From contig SZOR01000023.1 in the NCBI GenBank assembly GCA_030263275.1, forward strand, positions 1-42,029: 42,029 bases of DNA, given 5' to 3'. Origin of the DNA: DSNY01 sp016861185. GTDB lineage: Bacteria > Pseudomonadota > Gammaproteobacteria > Burkholderiales > Burkholderiaceae_F. This document shows positions 9,580 through 18,559 of the stretch, one piece after another. Below the pieces are notes generated by a model. The model saw nothing but the letters and a program-made list of their open reading frames with translations, ran no database searches and was not told where the DNA came from. A program made the position numbers and the translations under genes. Positions within the stretch are counted from its first letter, which is position 1; every line of letters begins with the position of its first letter.

Positions 9580-11309
9580 GCGCTCCGGGCAGCAGCGTCG
9601 TCCGCCGCGCGCCGCGGCTCGATCTCGCGATCTTCCGCCCGCGCCTCGTCGACGCGCTGCGCGGCTACGACCGCCGTCATTTCGCGCGCGATGTCGCCGC
9701 CGGCGTCACGGTCGGCGTGGTCGCGCTGCCGCTGGCGATGGCCTTCGCGATCGCCTCCGGCGTCAAGCCCGAACAGGGCATCTTCACCGCGATCATCGCC
9801 GGCTTCCTGATCGCCGCGCTCGGCGGCTCGCGCGTGCAGATCGGCGGGCCGGCGGGCGCGTTCATCGTGATCATCTACGGGATCATCGAGCGCTACGGTC
9901 TGGCCAACCTGCTGATCTCGACGATCATGGCCGGCGTGCTGCTGTTCGCGATGGGACTGTTCAAGCTCGGCAGCCTGGTGCGCTTCATCCCGGTGTCGAT
10001 CGTGATCGGCTTCACCAACGGCATCGCGGTGCTGGTGGCGCTGTCGCAGGTGAAGGACTTCCTCGGGCTCGCGATCGACAAGATGCCGGCGGATTTTTTC
10101 CACCAGATCGGCACAATCGCCGGCGCGATCCACACGGTCAATCCATGGGCGGTCGCGATCGCGCTGGCCTCGCTCGCGCTGGTCGTCGTCTGGCCGAAGT
10201 CCTACCAGATGGGCAACGTGCCGTGGAAGCGCTGGATCGCACACGTCCCGGGAACGATCGTCGCGCTGGGGCTGGCCACGATCGCCGTCAGCGTGTTCCA
10301 CCTCCCCGTCGAAACGATCGGCAGCAGGTTCGGCGGCATTCCGCAGGGGCTGCCGTCGTTCGCGCTGCCGGACTTCTCGTGGGATCTGGTCAAACAACTG
10401 CTGGCCCCGACGATCACGATCGCGCTGCTCGGCGCGATCGAGTCGCTGCTGTGCGCGCGCGTGGCCGACAACATGATCGACGACCGGCACGACCCGAACC
10501 AGGAACTGATGGCGCAGGGCGTGGCCAACTTCGTCGCGCCGTTCTTCGGCGGCATGCCGGCCACCGGAACGATCGCGCGCACGGTGACGAACGTGAAGAG
10601 CGGCGCATCGACGCCCGTCGCCGGCATGGTGCACGCCGCCACGCTGCTCGCGATCCTGCTGGTGGCCGCCCCGCTGGCGGCCAACGTGCCGCTGGCGGCG
10701 CTCGCCGCGATCCTGATGTTCGTCGCCTGGAACATGGGCGAGTGGCGCGAGTTCGCGCGGCTCAGGCGCTTCGCGCTGACCTACCGGACGATCCTGCTGG
10801 CGACCTTTTTCCTGACGGTGATCGTCGATCTGACGGTGGCGGTCGAAGTCGGCATGGTGCTGGCGAGCCTGTTCTTCATCTACCGCATCTCGACGCTGAC
10901 GCGGGTGCAGCCGATCGCGCTCGCGCGCGCCGACGATGCGACGGTCGCCGGGCTCGAGGCCTACCGTCTGCAGGGATCGCTGTTCTTCGGCGCGGTGGGC
11001 AAGCTCGAGGCGCTGACCGATCCGGCGCGCTTCGCCGGCACGCTGGCGCCGCGCGTGATCATCCTCGACTGCACGCTGCTGCTGTCGCTCGACACGACGG
11101 GTCTGGAAGCCCTCGAGGCGCTGCACCGCCAGCTCGCCAAGCGCGGCGGCGCGTTGATCGTCGCCGGCGCCACCGAGCAGCCGCTGTCGCTGCTGCAGCG
11201 CTCGGGCTTCGTCGAACGCATCGGCGCCGACAACCTGGTCGCCGATCTCGCCGCCGCGCAGGCGCGCGCGCGGCACCTGCTCGCCGCGCTCGACGCCAAC
11301 GGCGGCTAG
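9576..11309 (+). CDS. SulP-family anion transporter with C-terminal STAS domain
   Basis: This 577-residue inner-membrane SulP/SLC26-type carrier moves sulfate, bicarbonate or a related anion; the substrate cannot be read from sequence. The N-terminal domain shows VALPLAMAFAIASG and the conserved IGGPAGAFIVIIYGII segment near residue 90. There are about 11-14 hydrophobic helices, with NQELMAQGVANFVAPFFGGMPATG near residue 320. The C-terminal STAS domain (about 440-565) contains IILDCTLLLSLDTTGLEALE, the usual regulatory fold. The start is a GTG overlapping the metG stop (GTGA), so translation is probably coupled to metG. No strong ribosome site precedes it. Confidence 0.88.
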   Translation: MSAPGSSVVRRAPRLDLAIFRPRLVDALRGYDRRHFARDVAAGVTVGVVALPLAMAFAIASGVKPEQGIFTAIIAGFLIAALGGSRVQIGGPAGAFIVIIYGIIERYGLANLLISTIMAGVLLFAMGLFKLGSLVRFIPVSIVIGFTNGIAVLVALSQVKDFLGLAIDKMPADFFHQIGTIAGAIHTVNPWAVAIALASLALVVVWPKSYQMGNVPWKRWIAHVPGTIVALGLATIAVSVFHLPVETIGSRFGGIPQGLPSFALPDFSWDLVKQLLAPTITIALLGAIESLLCARVADNMIDDRHDPNQELMAQGVANFVAPFFGGMPATGTIARTVTNVKSGASTPVAGMVHAATLLAILLVAAPLAANVPLAALAAILMFVAWNMGEWREFARLRRFALTYRTILLATFFLTVIVDLTVAVEVGMVLASLFFIYRISTLTRVQPIALARADDATVAGLEAYRLQGSLFFGAVGKLEALTDPARFAGTLAPRVIILDCTLLLSLDTTGLEALEALHRQLAKRGGALIVAGATEQPLSLLQRSGFVERIGADNLVADLAAAQARARHLLAALDANGG

Positions 11310-11312
11310 AAT
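11307..11312 (+). promoter_or_regulatory. Candidate -10 box (TAGAAT) for DUF3460-scpA
   Basis: TAGAAT overlaps the SulP stop codon and lies 33 bases before the DUF3460 ATG, giving a leader of about 27 bases. It matches the -10 consensus at five of six positions. No convincing -35 is visible. Confidence 0.4.
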
Positions 11313-11345
11313 CGCGCGCGCATCCGGATCCCGCCGCGCCATCGC

Positions 11346-11537
11346 ATGACCTACGAATCCGACCTCACGAAGTTCATCCGCGAGCTGAAGCAGAAGCAGC
11401 CCGACCTCGAGCAGAAGCAGCGCGAGGGCCGCGCCATCTGGTGGGACAAGCAGCTCGACTTCGACGAGCTGCGCCGCTGGCAGGAGTCGTGCGTGCCGCA
11501 GCCGCCGTACGTGTACCAGCCGAAGGTCAAGCAGTGA
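11346..11537 (+). CDS. DUF3460 family small protein
   Basis: This 63-residue protein has the DUF3460 pattern: MTYESDLTKFIRELKQKQP, then EGRAIWWDK and a C-terminal VPQPPYVYQ. It is charged, probably alpha-helical and cytosolic, with no signal peptide. No function is established for the family that I know of. It regularly precedes scpA in betaproteobacteria and here overlaps the scpA start (GTGA at 11534-11537), suggesting the two are made together. Short but confidently real because of the conserved sequence and position. Confidence 0.88.
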   Translation: MTYESDLTKFIRELKQKQPDLEQKQREGRAIWWDKQLDFDELRRWQESCVPQPPYVYQPKVKQ

Positions 11538-12412
11538 GCGGCACGGTGCATTCGGCCGTGCCGGTCGAACTCGCTGCACCGGCGGCACTGGCGGCCGCCG
11601 ATTCGACGCCGGACGTCGTCGACGGCGTCGCGCTGGCGCGGCTGTACGGCGAGCCGCTGTTCAAGCTGCCCGAGGACCTGTACATCCCGCCCGATGCGCT
11701 CGAGGTCTTCCTCGAGGCCTTCGAGGGGCCGCTCGACCTGCTGCTGTACCTGATCCGCAAGCAGAATTTCAACGTGCTCGACATCCCGATGGCGGCGCTC
11801 ACCGCGCAGTACCTCGCCTACGTCGAGCAGATCCGCAAGAGCAACCTCGAGCTGGCGGCCGAATACCTGCTGATGGCGGCGATGCTGATCGAGATCAAGA
11901 GCCGGATGCTGCTGCCGGTGAAGAAAGCCGAAACGGGCGAAGAGGTCGAGGATCCGCGCGCCGAACTCGTGCGCCGGCTGGTCGAATACGAGCGCATCAA
12001 GCTCGCCGCTGCACGGCTCGACGAGCTGCCGCGCGTCGGGCGCGACTTCGCGCGCGCGATCGTCACGATCGAGCAGTCGATCGTCAGGCGCTTCCCGGAC
12101 GTCAACGTGATCGACCTGCAGCAGGCCTGGGCCGAGGTGCTCAAGCGCGCCAGGCTGCACGCGCACCATCACATCACGCGCGAGGAGCTGTCGGTGCGCG
12201 AGCACATGAGCATCGTGCTGCGCAAGCTGCAGGGCCGGCAGTTCGTCGAGTTCGGCGATCTGTTCGACGCGCGGCTGCTCGCGAAGGGCCCGCCGATCGT
12301 GATCGTGCACTTCCTCGCGCTGCTGGAACTCGCGCGCGAGAACCTGATCGAGCTGACGCAGGCGGCACCCTACGCGCCGATCTACGTGCGGCTCGCGTAC
12401 ACGCCGAGCTGA
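11534..12412 (+). CDS. scpA: Segregation and condensation protein A (kleisin)
   Basis: This 292-residue kleisin subunit links the SMC heads and, with ScpB, forms the chromosome-condensing complex. The core begins near residue 55 with VFLEAFEGPLDLLLYLIRK, the hallmark of ScpA, followed by FNVLDIPMAALTAQYLAYVE and LAAEYLLMAAMLIEIKSRML. The C-terminal winged helix is near FLALLELARENLIEL. The start is a GTG overlapping the DUF3460 stop. The first 50 residues are Ala/Pro-rich and poorly conserved, so a later start is possible. scpB is not adjacent. Confidence 0.93.
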   Translation: MSGTVHSAVPVELAAPAALAAADSTPDVVDGVALARLYGEPLFKLPEDLYIPPDALEVFLEAFEGPLDLLLYLIRKQNFNVLDIPMAALTAQYLAYVEQIRKSNLELAAEYLLMAAMLIEIKSRMLLPVKKAETGEEVEDPRAELVRRLVEYERIKLAAARLDELPRVGRDFARAIVTIEQSIVRRFPDVNVIDLQQAWAEVLKRARLHAHHHITREELSVREHMSIVLRKLQGRQFVEFGDLFDARLLAKGPPIVIVHFLALLELARENLIELTQAAPYAPIYVRLAYTPS

Positions 12413-12434
12413 CCCGCGGCGCAGCGGCCGCACC

Positions 12435-13184
12435 ATGCTCAGCGCCGAAACCGAAATCCTGCTCGGCGTGCTGTTCTTCGGCGCGGCGGTGCTGTATTCG
12501 TCGGTCGGCCACGGCGGCGCGTCGGGCTACCTCGGCGCGATGGCGCTGGTCGGCGTGCCGCCCGCGCTGCTGCGGCCGACCGCGCTGGTGATGAACGTCG
12601 CGGTCTCGTCGATCTCGCTGTACAAGTTCGCGCGCGCCAACGGCTTCAACTGGCGGCTGTTCCTGCCGTTTGCCGCGACCTCGATGCCGATGGCCTATGC
12701 CGGCGGCCGCATTCATCTGCCGGTCGCGTGGTTCGGCGCGCTGGTCGGCGCGGTGCTGCTGTATTCGGCGTGGCGGCTGTTCGCCGAAACGCTGCGCACC
12801 GACCGGCCCGAGCGTCCCGTGACCGGCCCGCCGCCGGTGCCGCTCGCGCTGGTCATCGGCGCGGGCATCGGCCTGTTGTCCGGACTGACCGGCGTCGGCG
12901 GCGGCATCTTTCTGAGCCCGCTGATCGTGCTGATGGGCTGGGGAACCGTGCGCGACAGCGCCGCGCCGACGGCGGCATTCATCCTCGTCAACTCCGTTGC
13001 CGGACTCGTCGGCCTGCTGACGCGCCATCCGGTGCTGCCCGACGCGCTGCCGTACTGGGTCGCCGCCGTGATCGTCGGCGGCATGATCGGCGCCACGCTC
13101 GGCGCGAAGCGGCTCGGCAACCGCGCGATGCGGCGCGCGCTTTCGGCGGTGCTGGTGATTGCCGGCGGGAAGATGATCGTCTGA
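12435..13184 (+). CDS. TauE/SafE (DUF81) family membrane permease
   Basis: This 249-residue inner-membrane protein has about seven to eight hydrophobic helices and the two-repeat TauE/SafE organisation. The first repeat has SSVGHGGASGYLGAMALVGV, and the second has SGLTGVGGGIFLSPLIVLMGWG, with the glycine-rich motif typical of the family. Members export sulfite, sulfoacetate or other organosulfur anions, but the substrate here is unknown. The gene lies between scpA and the peptidase with short spacers. A second TauE-like gene begins at 41979. Confidence 0.88.
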   Translation: MLSAETEILLGVLFFGAAVLYSSVGHGGASGYLGAMALVGVPPALLRPTALVMNVAVSSISLYKFARANGFNWRLFLPFAATSMPMAYAGGRIHLPVAWFGALVGAVLLYSAWRLFAETLRTDRPERPVTGPPPVPLALVIGAGIGLLSGLTGVGGGIFLSPLIVLMGWGTVRDSAAPTAAFILVNSVAGLVGLLTRHPVLPDALPYWVAAVIVGGMIGATLGAKRLGNRAMRRALSAVLVIAGGKMIV

Positions 13185-13190
13185 CGCGCC

Positions 13191-15284
13191 ATGCTTCGCT
13201 TCCTCGCATTGACCCTGGCCGCCCTGCTCTGCCTGCCGGCGGCGCGCGCCGACGACGATCCCCACCTCTGGCTCGAAGACATCGACAGCCCGCGCGCGCT
13301 CGACTGGGTACGCGCGCGCAATGCGGAGGCGGAGCGCGAATTCACTGCCGATGCGCGCTTCGAGCCGCTGCGGCGCGAACTGCTGCGCGTGCTCGATTCC
13401 GACGGGCGCATCCCGTTCGTCGCGCGCATGGGCGCGCACTACTACAACTTCTGGCGCGACGCACGCAATCCGCGCGGCATCTGGCGCCGGACCACGCTCG
13501 CCGAGTACCGCCAGGCCGCACCCGCGTGGGAAACGGTGCTCGACCTCGACGCGCTGGCGAAGGCCGAAGGCGAGAACTGGGTGTGGAAGACGCCCGAATG
13601 CCTGCGGCCGGCGCGCGCCGACGAGCCCTATCGCCGCTGCCTGCTGCAGCTTTCGCGCGGCGGCGCCGACGCGGTCGTCGTGCGCGAGTTCGATCTGCAG
13701 GACAAGCGCTTCGTCGACGGCGGCTTCGTGCTGCCCGAGGCGAAGAGCAGCGTTTCGTGGAAGGACATCGACACGCTCTGGGTCGGCACCGATTTCGGCC
13801 CGGGATCGATGAGCGTGGCCGGCTATCCGAACGTCGCCAAGGAGTGGAAGCGCGGCGCGCCGCTCGCCGACGCGCAGACGGTGTTCACCGGACAGGCGGC
13901 CGACATCGGCGTCGCGGTCGAATCCGAATTCGCGCGCAGCCGCCGCGTCGATTGGGTGCAGCGCTGGATCACGCAGCGCGACGTCGAGCGCTTCGTGCTG
14001 CTTGAGGGCCGCCTCGTTCCGGTCGACATCCCGCGCGACGCGCTGCCTCGGCTCTTCGGCGACCGCTTGATTGTTCGCCTGCGCGGCGCGTGGAGCGCGG
14101 GCGATCGCGCTTATCCGGAAGGCGCGGTGCTGGCGATCGACTTCGACGCCTTCCTGCGCGGCGCGCGGAACTTCGACGTGCTGTACACGCCCGCGCCCGG
14201 ACGCGCGCTGCAGGCGATCGCGCAGACCGAGTCCGCGCTGCTGTTCACGGAACTGGATCGCGTGCGCGCGCGGCTGATCGAGGCGAAGCACGACGGCGAA
14301 CGCTGGAACGTCCGGCGCGTTCCCGCCCCCGACAACGCGCAGATCAACGTCGCCGCGACCTACTGGGCCAGCGACGAGTACTTCGTCACCGTGCAGGACT
14401 TCACGACGCCGACCACGCTGTACCGCGCCGAGGTGGGTTTGGCGGACTGGTCGCGCGCCGAGCGGCTGAAGGCGCTGCCGGCGTTCTGGAATGCGGCCGG
14501 CGTAGGCGTGCGCCAGCTCGAAGCGACGAGTCGAGACGGCACGCGCGTGCCCTACTTCGTCGTCGCGCGCGGCGCGCCGGACGGCGCGCGGCCCGTGCTG
14601 CTGTACGGCTACGGCGGTTTCGAGATCGCGCAGCGGCCGTTCTATTCGGGCGTGTTCGGCAAGGGCTGGCTCGAACCGGGCGGAGTCTTCGTGCTCGCCA
14701 ACATCCGCGGCGGCGGCGAGTTCGGTCCGGCGTGGCACCGCGCGGCGCTGCGCGAGAACCGGCAGAAGTCCTTCGACGATTTCATCGCGATCGCCGAGGA
14801 TCTCATCGCGCGCGGCATCGCGCGTCCCGAGCGGCTCGGCATCATGGGCGGCAGCCAGGGCGGGCTGCTCGTGACCGGAACGATGGTGCAGCGGCCCGAG
14901 CTGTTCGGCGCCGTCGTCGCGCAGGTGCCGCTCACCGACATGCTGCGCTTCCACAAGCTGCTCGCCGGCGCGTCCTGGATCGGCGAGTACGGCAATCCCG
15001 ATAGGCCGGCCGACCGCGCGTTCATCGCGAAGTACTCGCCCTACCAGAACGTGAAGAAGGGGGCGAAGTACCCGCCGCTGTTCCTCGTCACGTCGACGCG
15101 CGACGACCGCGTCCATCCCGGGCATGCGCGCAAAATGGCGGCGCGGATGATCGAGTACGGGCACGACGTGCGCTATTTCGAGAACATCGAGGGCGGCCAC
15201 GGCGCCGCCGCGAACAACGCGCAGTCGGCGCGCATGTGGGCGCAGGCCTTCACGTTCCTGTGGCGTTCGTTGTCCGCCGAGTGA
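13191..15284 (+). CDS. Secreted prolyl oligopeptidase, family S9A
   Basis: This 697-residue serine peptidase cleaves short peptides, typically after proline. A signal peptide (MLRFLALTLAALLCLPAARA, about 20 residues) points to the periplasm. The mature start has the DPHLWLEDIDSPRALDWV segment typical of the family. A seven-bladed beta-propeller (about 70-440) limits access to the active site. The alpha/beta hydrolase domain has RGGGEFG (oxyanion region), nucleophile S555 in GGSQGG, the aspartate in RDDRVHPGH (D638/D639) and the histidine H670 in EGGHG, so the triad is complete. The next gene starts two bases after the stop. Confidence 0.92.
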   Translation: MLRFLALTLAALLCLPAARADDDPHLWLEDIDSPRALDWVRARNAEAEREFTADARFEPLRRELLRVLDSDGRIPFVARMGAHYYNFWRDARNPRGIWRRTTLAEYRQAAPAWETVLDLDALAKAEGENWVWKTPECLRPARADEPYRRCLLQLSRGGADAVVVREFDLQDKRFVDGGFVLPEAKSSVSWKDIDTLWVGTDFGPGSMSVAGYPNVAKEWKRGAPLADAQTVFTGQAADIGVAVESEFARSRRVDWVQRWITQRDVERFVLLEGRLVPVDIPRDALPRLFGDRLIVRLRGAWSAGDRAYPEGAVLAIDFDAFLRGARNFDVLYTPAPGRALQAIAQTESALLFTELDRVRARLIEAKHDGERWNVRRVPAPDNAQINVAATYWASDEYFVTVQDFTTPTTLYRAEVGLADWSRAERLKALPAFWNAAGVGVRQLEATSRDGTRVPYFVVARGAPDGARPVLLYGYGGFEIAQRPFYSGVFGKGWLEPGGVFVLANIRGGGEFGPAWHRAALRENRQKSFDDFIAIAEDLIARGIARPERLGIMGGSQGGLLVTGTMVQRPELFGAVVAQVPLTDMLRFHKLLAGASWIGEYGNPDRPADRAFIAKYSPYQNVKKGAKYPPLFLVTSTRDDRVHPGHARKMAARMIEYGHDVRYFENIEGGHGAAANNAQSARMWAQAFTFLWRSLSAE

Positions 15285-15285
15285 C

Positions 15286-16038
15286 ATGGGTGTCGCGCGT
15301 CTGCGCTTCTACGAAGAGCTGAACGACTTGCTGGCGCCGGCTCGGCGCAAGCGCGAGTTCGACTACGCGTTCGCGCGCGCGGCGACGGTGAAGAACGCGA
15401 TCGAGGCGGTCGGCGTTCCGCACACCGAGGTCGAGCTGATCCTCGTCGACGGCCGCTCGGTCGACTTTTCGTACCGGCTGCGCGACGGCGACCGCGTCAG
15501 CGTCTATCCGGTGTTCGAGGCGTTCGACGTGGCGCCGCTCGTGCGCGTGCGCGAACGGCCGCTGCGCAACACGCGCTTCGTCGCCGACGCACATCTCGGC
15601 GGGCTCGCGCGGCTGCTGCGCATGGCCGGCTTCGACACGCTGCACGACAACGCGTACGCGGACGAGGCGATCCGCCGGATCGCCGCGGCCGAAGCGCGCG
15701 TGATCCTGACGCGCGATCGCGCGCTGCTCAAGTGCCGCGACGTCACGCACGGCTGCTACGTGCACGCGCTGCAGCCTTCGGCGCAGCTCGGGGAGGTCGT
15801 CGAGCGCCTGCAGCTCGCGGCCCGCATGGCGCCGTTCACGCGGTGCCTGCACTGCAATCTGCCGCTCGCCGAGGTCGACCGGGACGAGGTCGGGCACCGA
15901 CTGCCGGAAACGGTCGCGCAGGCCTACACGCGCTTCAAGACGTGCGCCGGCTGCCGGCGCATCTACTGGGAAGGCAGCCACTGGCGGCGGATGCGCGGCC
16001 TGCTCGAGCGGGTCGCGCCGCAAGCGGCTGAGACCTAG
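15286..16038 (+). CDS. Ubiquitin-fold plus Mut7-C RNase-like protein
   Basis: This 250-residue protein has two parts. Residues 1-85 resemble the Mut7-C ubiquitin-like (ThiS/MoaD-like) domain (MGVARLRFYEELNDLLAP ... GDRVSVYPVFEAFDV). Residues 95-245 form the Mut7-C RNase domain with the PIN-like fold: FVADAHLGGLARLLRMAGFDT, then ARVILTRDRALL. A C-terminal zinc ribbon shows CLHCNLPL and CAGCRRIYWEGSHW. Members are predicted RNases; the target RNA is unknown. It starts immediately after the peptidase stop, so it is probably co-transcribed. Length is normal for this two-domain family. Confidence 0.9.
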   Translation: MGVARLRFYEELNDLLAPARRKREFDYAFARAATVKNAIEAVGVPHTEVELILVDGRSVDFSYRLRDGDRVSVYPVFEAFDVAPLVRVRERPLRNTRFVADAHLGGLARLLRMAGFDTLHDNAYADEAIRRIAAAEARVILTRDRALLKCRDVTHGCYVHALQPSAQLGEVVERLQLAARMAPFTRCLHCNLPLAEVDRDEVGHRLPETVAQAYTRFKTCAGCRRIYWEGSHWRRMRGLLERVAPQAAET

Positions 16039-16151
16039 GTCGCACCGGGTTGATCCGCCGCGTTGCGCGCGCGTCGGCGCGAGGATTCGCTTGATCGCGG
16101 AGCGGGCCGACGCTTCAATGGCGGTACTCGCCACGCAACGCGGAAGAGCGC

Positions 16152-18533
16152 ATGACCGAACCGACCGAGCGCGTCGCGATCATCACCGTGCACGGCGTGG
16201 CCGATCAGCGGCCCGGGCAGACCGTGCGCGAGCTGGCGCGTCTGCTGTGCCACGGCGGCGACGGTGCGCCGCGCTACGTCGAAGGCGAGCTGCACGAGGT
16301 CATCGTGCCGGTGAGCCCGCTGGCGCCGGCGCGCGAAGCGGAGCCCGCCGGCGCGCCGACGGAAGCGTCGAAGCCCAGGCCCGGACGGCCGAGCGACTTC
16401 TTTCTCGCGCAACGGGCACGTGCGCCGGACGCCGATCTGGGCCTTGCGTTGACCGAGCACCTGCTGCGGCGCTACCGTCCCGCCGAGCGCGACGCCCTGT
16501 ACGAATCGACGCGCATTTCGCTGAAGCGGCGCGAAGACGGTACGCCGGTCGATCTGTACGAGCTGTACTGGGCCGACTTCTCGCGGCTGCAGCCCGGCGG
16601 CATCCGCGCACTGTCGGCCTCTTATCAGCTCTTCTTCCATCTCGGCACCCTCGCGCGCGACATCGTCGACCAGGCGGTGCTGGCGACCGGCGGCGGCCGC
16701 GCGCTGCGTGCGCTGCAGAAGCTGCACGCGTGGTCGGCCTGGCTGCTGAAGGGTCCGGCCGCGCTGCTGCAGCTCGCGATGCTGCTGCTGGTCGCGTTCG
16801 GGACCGCGGCGCTGGTCCCGCCGGCGCAGCACCGCTTCGTGCTCGCGCTCGGCGGCGGCGTGGGCGCGGTCGCGCTGGCGATTCTGGCGCTGCTCGCCGC
16901 GCAGCGCGCGAACGGCGCCGTGGCGAAATCGCGCGCGGCCCTACCCTGGGTCGCGGCGGCGGCGGCCGCAACCGCGATCGCTCTGACCGCGATCGCCGCG
17001 CCCGGTGCGATCGCCGAACTGTACTTCGCGACGGCGATCCTGCTGACGGCAGCGGTGGGCCTTCTGCTGGTGCGCCGTTACGGCGAAACGGTGCGCGGTG
17101 TGCGCTCGTTCGGATTCGCCGCCGTCGCCGCGGCCGCCGTGCTGCTCGCGGTCGATGCCGCGCGCATGCGCGCACACGTCGCCACGCTGTACGAGTGGAT
17201 GCTGACCGCGGCGTTGCATGCGGGCGAATACCTGCTCGCCGCGCTGCTGTCCGCCTGGGCGGTGCTGGCGCTCGTGCAGATCGCGGCACTGGTACTCGGT
17301 TTCGCGCTCGCGCGTTCGGCCGAGCGCGAACTGGCGGCTTCGCTCGCGACCGCGCGCATCGGCATGGTCGTATCCACCGCGCTGTTCGCGCTGTTGAGCG
17401 TGGTGCTGTGGTCGGTGCTCGCCTACGTGACGGGACTCGCGCTGAAGGACCTGCTGTTCGAACCGGCCGTCTTCGGCAGCGGTTACCGGTCCGCCGCAAT
17501 CTTCTTCGAGGCGCAGGTGCAGGACGTGGGCGGCCTGTTCACGCCGCTGCTCGCGCTGGCCGGGTTGGTCGGCGGCATCGTGCTGGTCGCGCTGGCGCCG
17601 TCGCTGCGCGAGGAGATCGCGCCGAGCGCGGACGCGCGTTCCCCCGAGTGGAGCGCGCGCCTCGGACGCTGGTGGACGCGAGGACGTACCTGGCTCGGCG
17701 GGCTGTTCGGTGTGGCCGTTCCGCTCGCCGCGATCGCGGGCGGCGTCGTCTACCTGCTGTTCCTGCTGGAGAAGTTCTTCGGCGTGCACGGCGCCTTCGA
17801 GTGGATCGACGCGCGCGACGAAGTGCTGGTGACGATCGGCAAGTGGCTCGCCGGCGGCGCCGTGACGATTACCGCGCTCGGCGCGCGCTTCACGCAGACC
17901 TTCGGCAAGCTGCGCGTCGCGCTCGATGCGGTGCTCGACGTCGACAACTACTTCCGCGATCCGGCCGACCGGCGCCCGCCGCGCGCGCGCATCTTTTCGC
18001 GCTACGCCGCCCTGCTCGACTACGTGCGCGCCCGCGACTACACCCGCGTCGTGATCATCGCGCATAGCCAGGGCACGGTGATCAGCGCCGACCTGCTGCG
18101 CTATCTGCGGCTCACGGACCGCCTGCGAGCGCTGACCGAAGCGATGCCGATCGCGCTGGTGACCTTGGGTTGCCCGCTGCGCGACCTGTACGCGGCGCGC
18201 TTTCCGCTGCTGTACCGGTGGATGAGCGCCGCACCCGCGTCCTTTGCCGAAGCCGGTCCGCCCGCGGCCGAACTCGGTGTCGCGCACTGGGTCAACGCGT
18301 ACCGTTCGGGCGACTACGTCGGCCGCGCGCTCTGGACGCCGGGCGGCGACGACGCGCTGTTCCGCGTCGCCACCGTCGACGAAGAGCGCCGGGTACGCGC
18401 CTCCCGCGCCGGCGACCGCACCGAGTTCTGCCTCGGCGCCGGCGCACACACGCACTACTTCACGAACGACGCGGTCGCTCTGGCCGTGGAGGTCGACCGC
18501 TTGGTCGCGCGACGAATCGGCCTCGCGGGCTGA
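16152..18533 (+). CDS. Unrecognised membrane protein with split alpha/beta-hydrolase motifs
   Basis: I cannot assign this 793-residue protein to a named family. Residues 8-16 (VAIITVHGV) resemble the first strand and HG oxyanion loop of an alpha/beta hydrolase. The nucleophile-elbow motif (VVIIAHSQGTV, S639) comes more than 600 residues later, and a possible catalytic histidine is at H766 or H768 (GAGAHTHYF). Between them are about nine to ten hydrophobic segments from roughly residue 200 to 550, including a long one at 17212-17320 and the pair near 17365-17460. This suggests a hydrolase or lipase fold interrupted by a membrane domain, with both ends cytosolic. A GGAAGAG site precedes the ATG. 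It is convergent with dnaJ. Confidence 0.75.
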   Translation: MTEPTERVAIITVHGVADQRPGQTVRELARLLCHGGDGAPRYVEGELHEVIVPVSPLAPAREAEPAGAPTEASKPRPGRPSDFFLAQRARAPDADLGLALTEHLLRRYRPAERDALYESTRISLKRREDGTPVDLYELYWADFSRLQPGGIRALSASYQLFFHLGTLARDIVDQAVLATGGGRALRALQKLHAWSAWLLKGPAALLQLAMLLLVAFGTAALVPPAQHRFVLALGGGVGAVALAILALLAAQRANGAVAKSRAALPWVAAAAAATAIALTAIAAPGAIAELYFATAILLTAAVGLLLVRRYGETVRGVRSFGFAAVAAAAVLLAVDAARMRAHVATLYEWMLTAALHAGEYLLAALLSAWAVLALVQIAALVLGFALARSAERELAASLATARIGMVVSTALFALLSVVLWSVLAYVTGLALKDLLFEPAVFGSGYRSAAIFFEAQVQDVGGLFTPLLALAGLVGGIVLVALAPSLREEIAPSADARSPEWSARLGRWWTRGRTWLGGLFGVAVPLAAIAGGVVYLLFLLEKFFGVHGAFEWIDARDEVLVTIGKWLAGGAVTITALGARFTQTFGKLRVALDAVLDVDNYFRDPADRRPPRARIFSRYAALLDYVRARDYTRVVIIAHSQGTVISADLLRYLRLTDRLRALTEAMPIALVTLGCPLRDLYAARFPLLYRWMSAAPASFAEAGPPAAELGVAHWVNAYRSGDYVGRALWTPGGDDALFRVATVDEERRVRASRAGDRTEFCLGAGAHTHYFTNDAVALAVEVDRLVARRIGLAG

Positions 18534-18539
18534 AGGGCG

Positions 18540-18559
18540 TCTTCACTCTGCGGTGAAGA
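18540..18559. terminator. Candidate bidirectional hairpin between convergent genes
   Basis: TCTTCAC (18540-18546) and GTGAAGA (18553-18559) form a perfect seven-base stem with a six-base loop in the nine-base gap region between the membrane protein and dnaJ. It overlaps the dnaJ stop codon. There is no proper T-tract, so the terminator call is tentative. Confidence 0.3.

Noticed and set aside
12174..15287. A 1037-codon open frame on the minus strand across TauE and the peptidase
   Set aside because: Low-complexity Arg/Ala/His-rich translation; the plus-strand genes carry clear motifs and ribosome sites.
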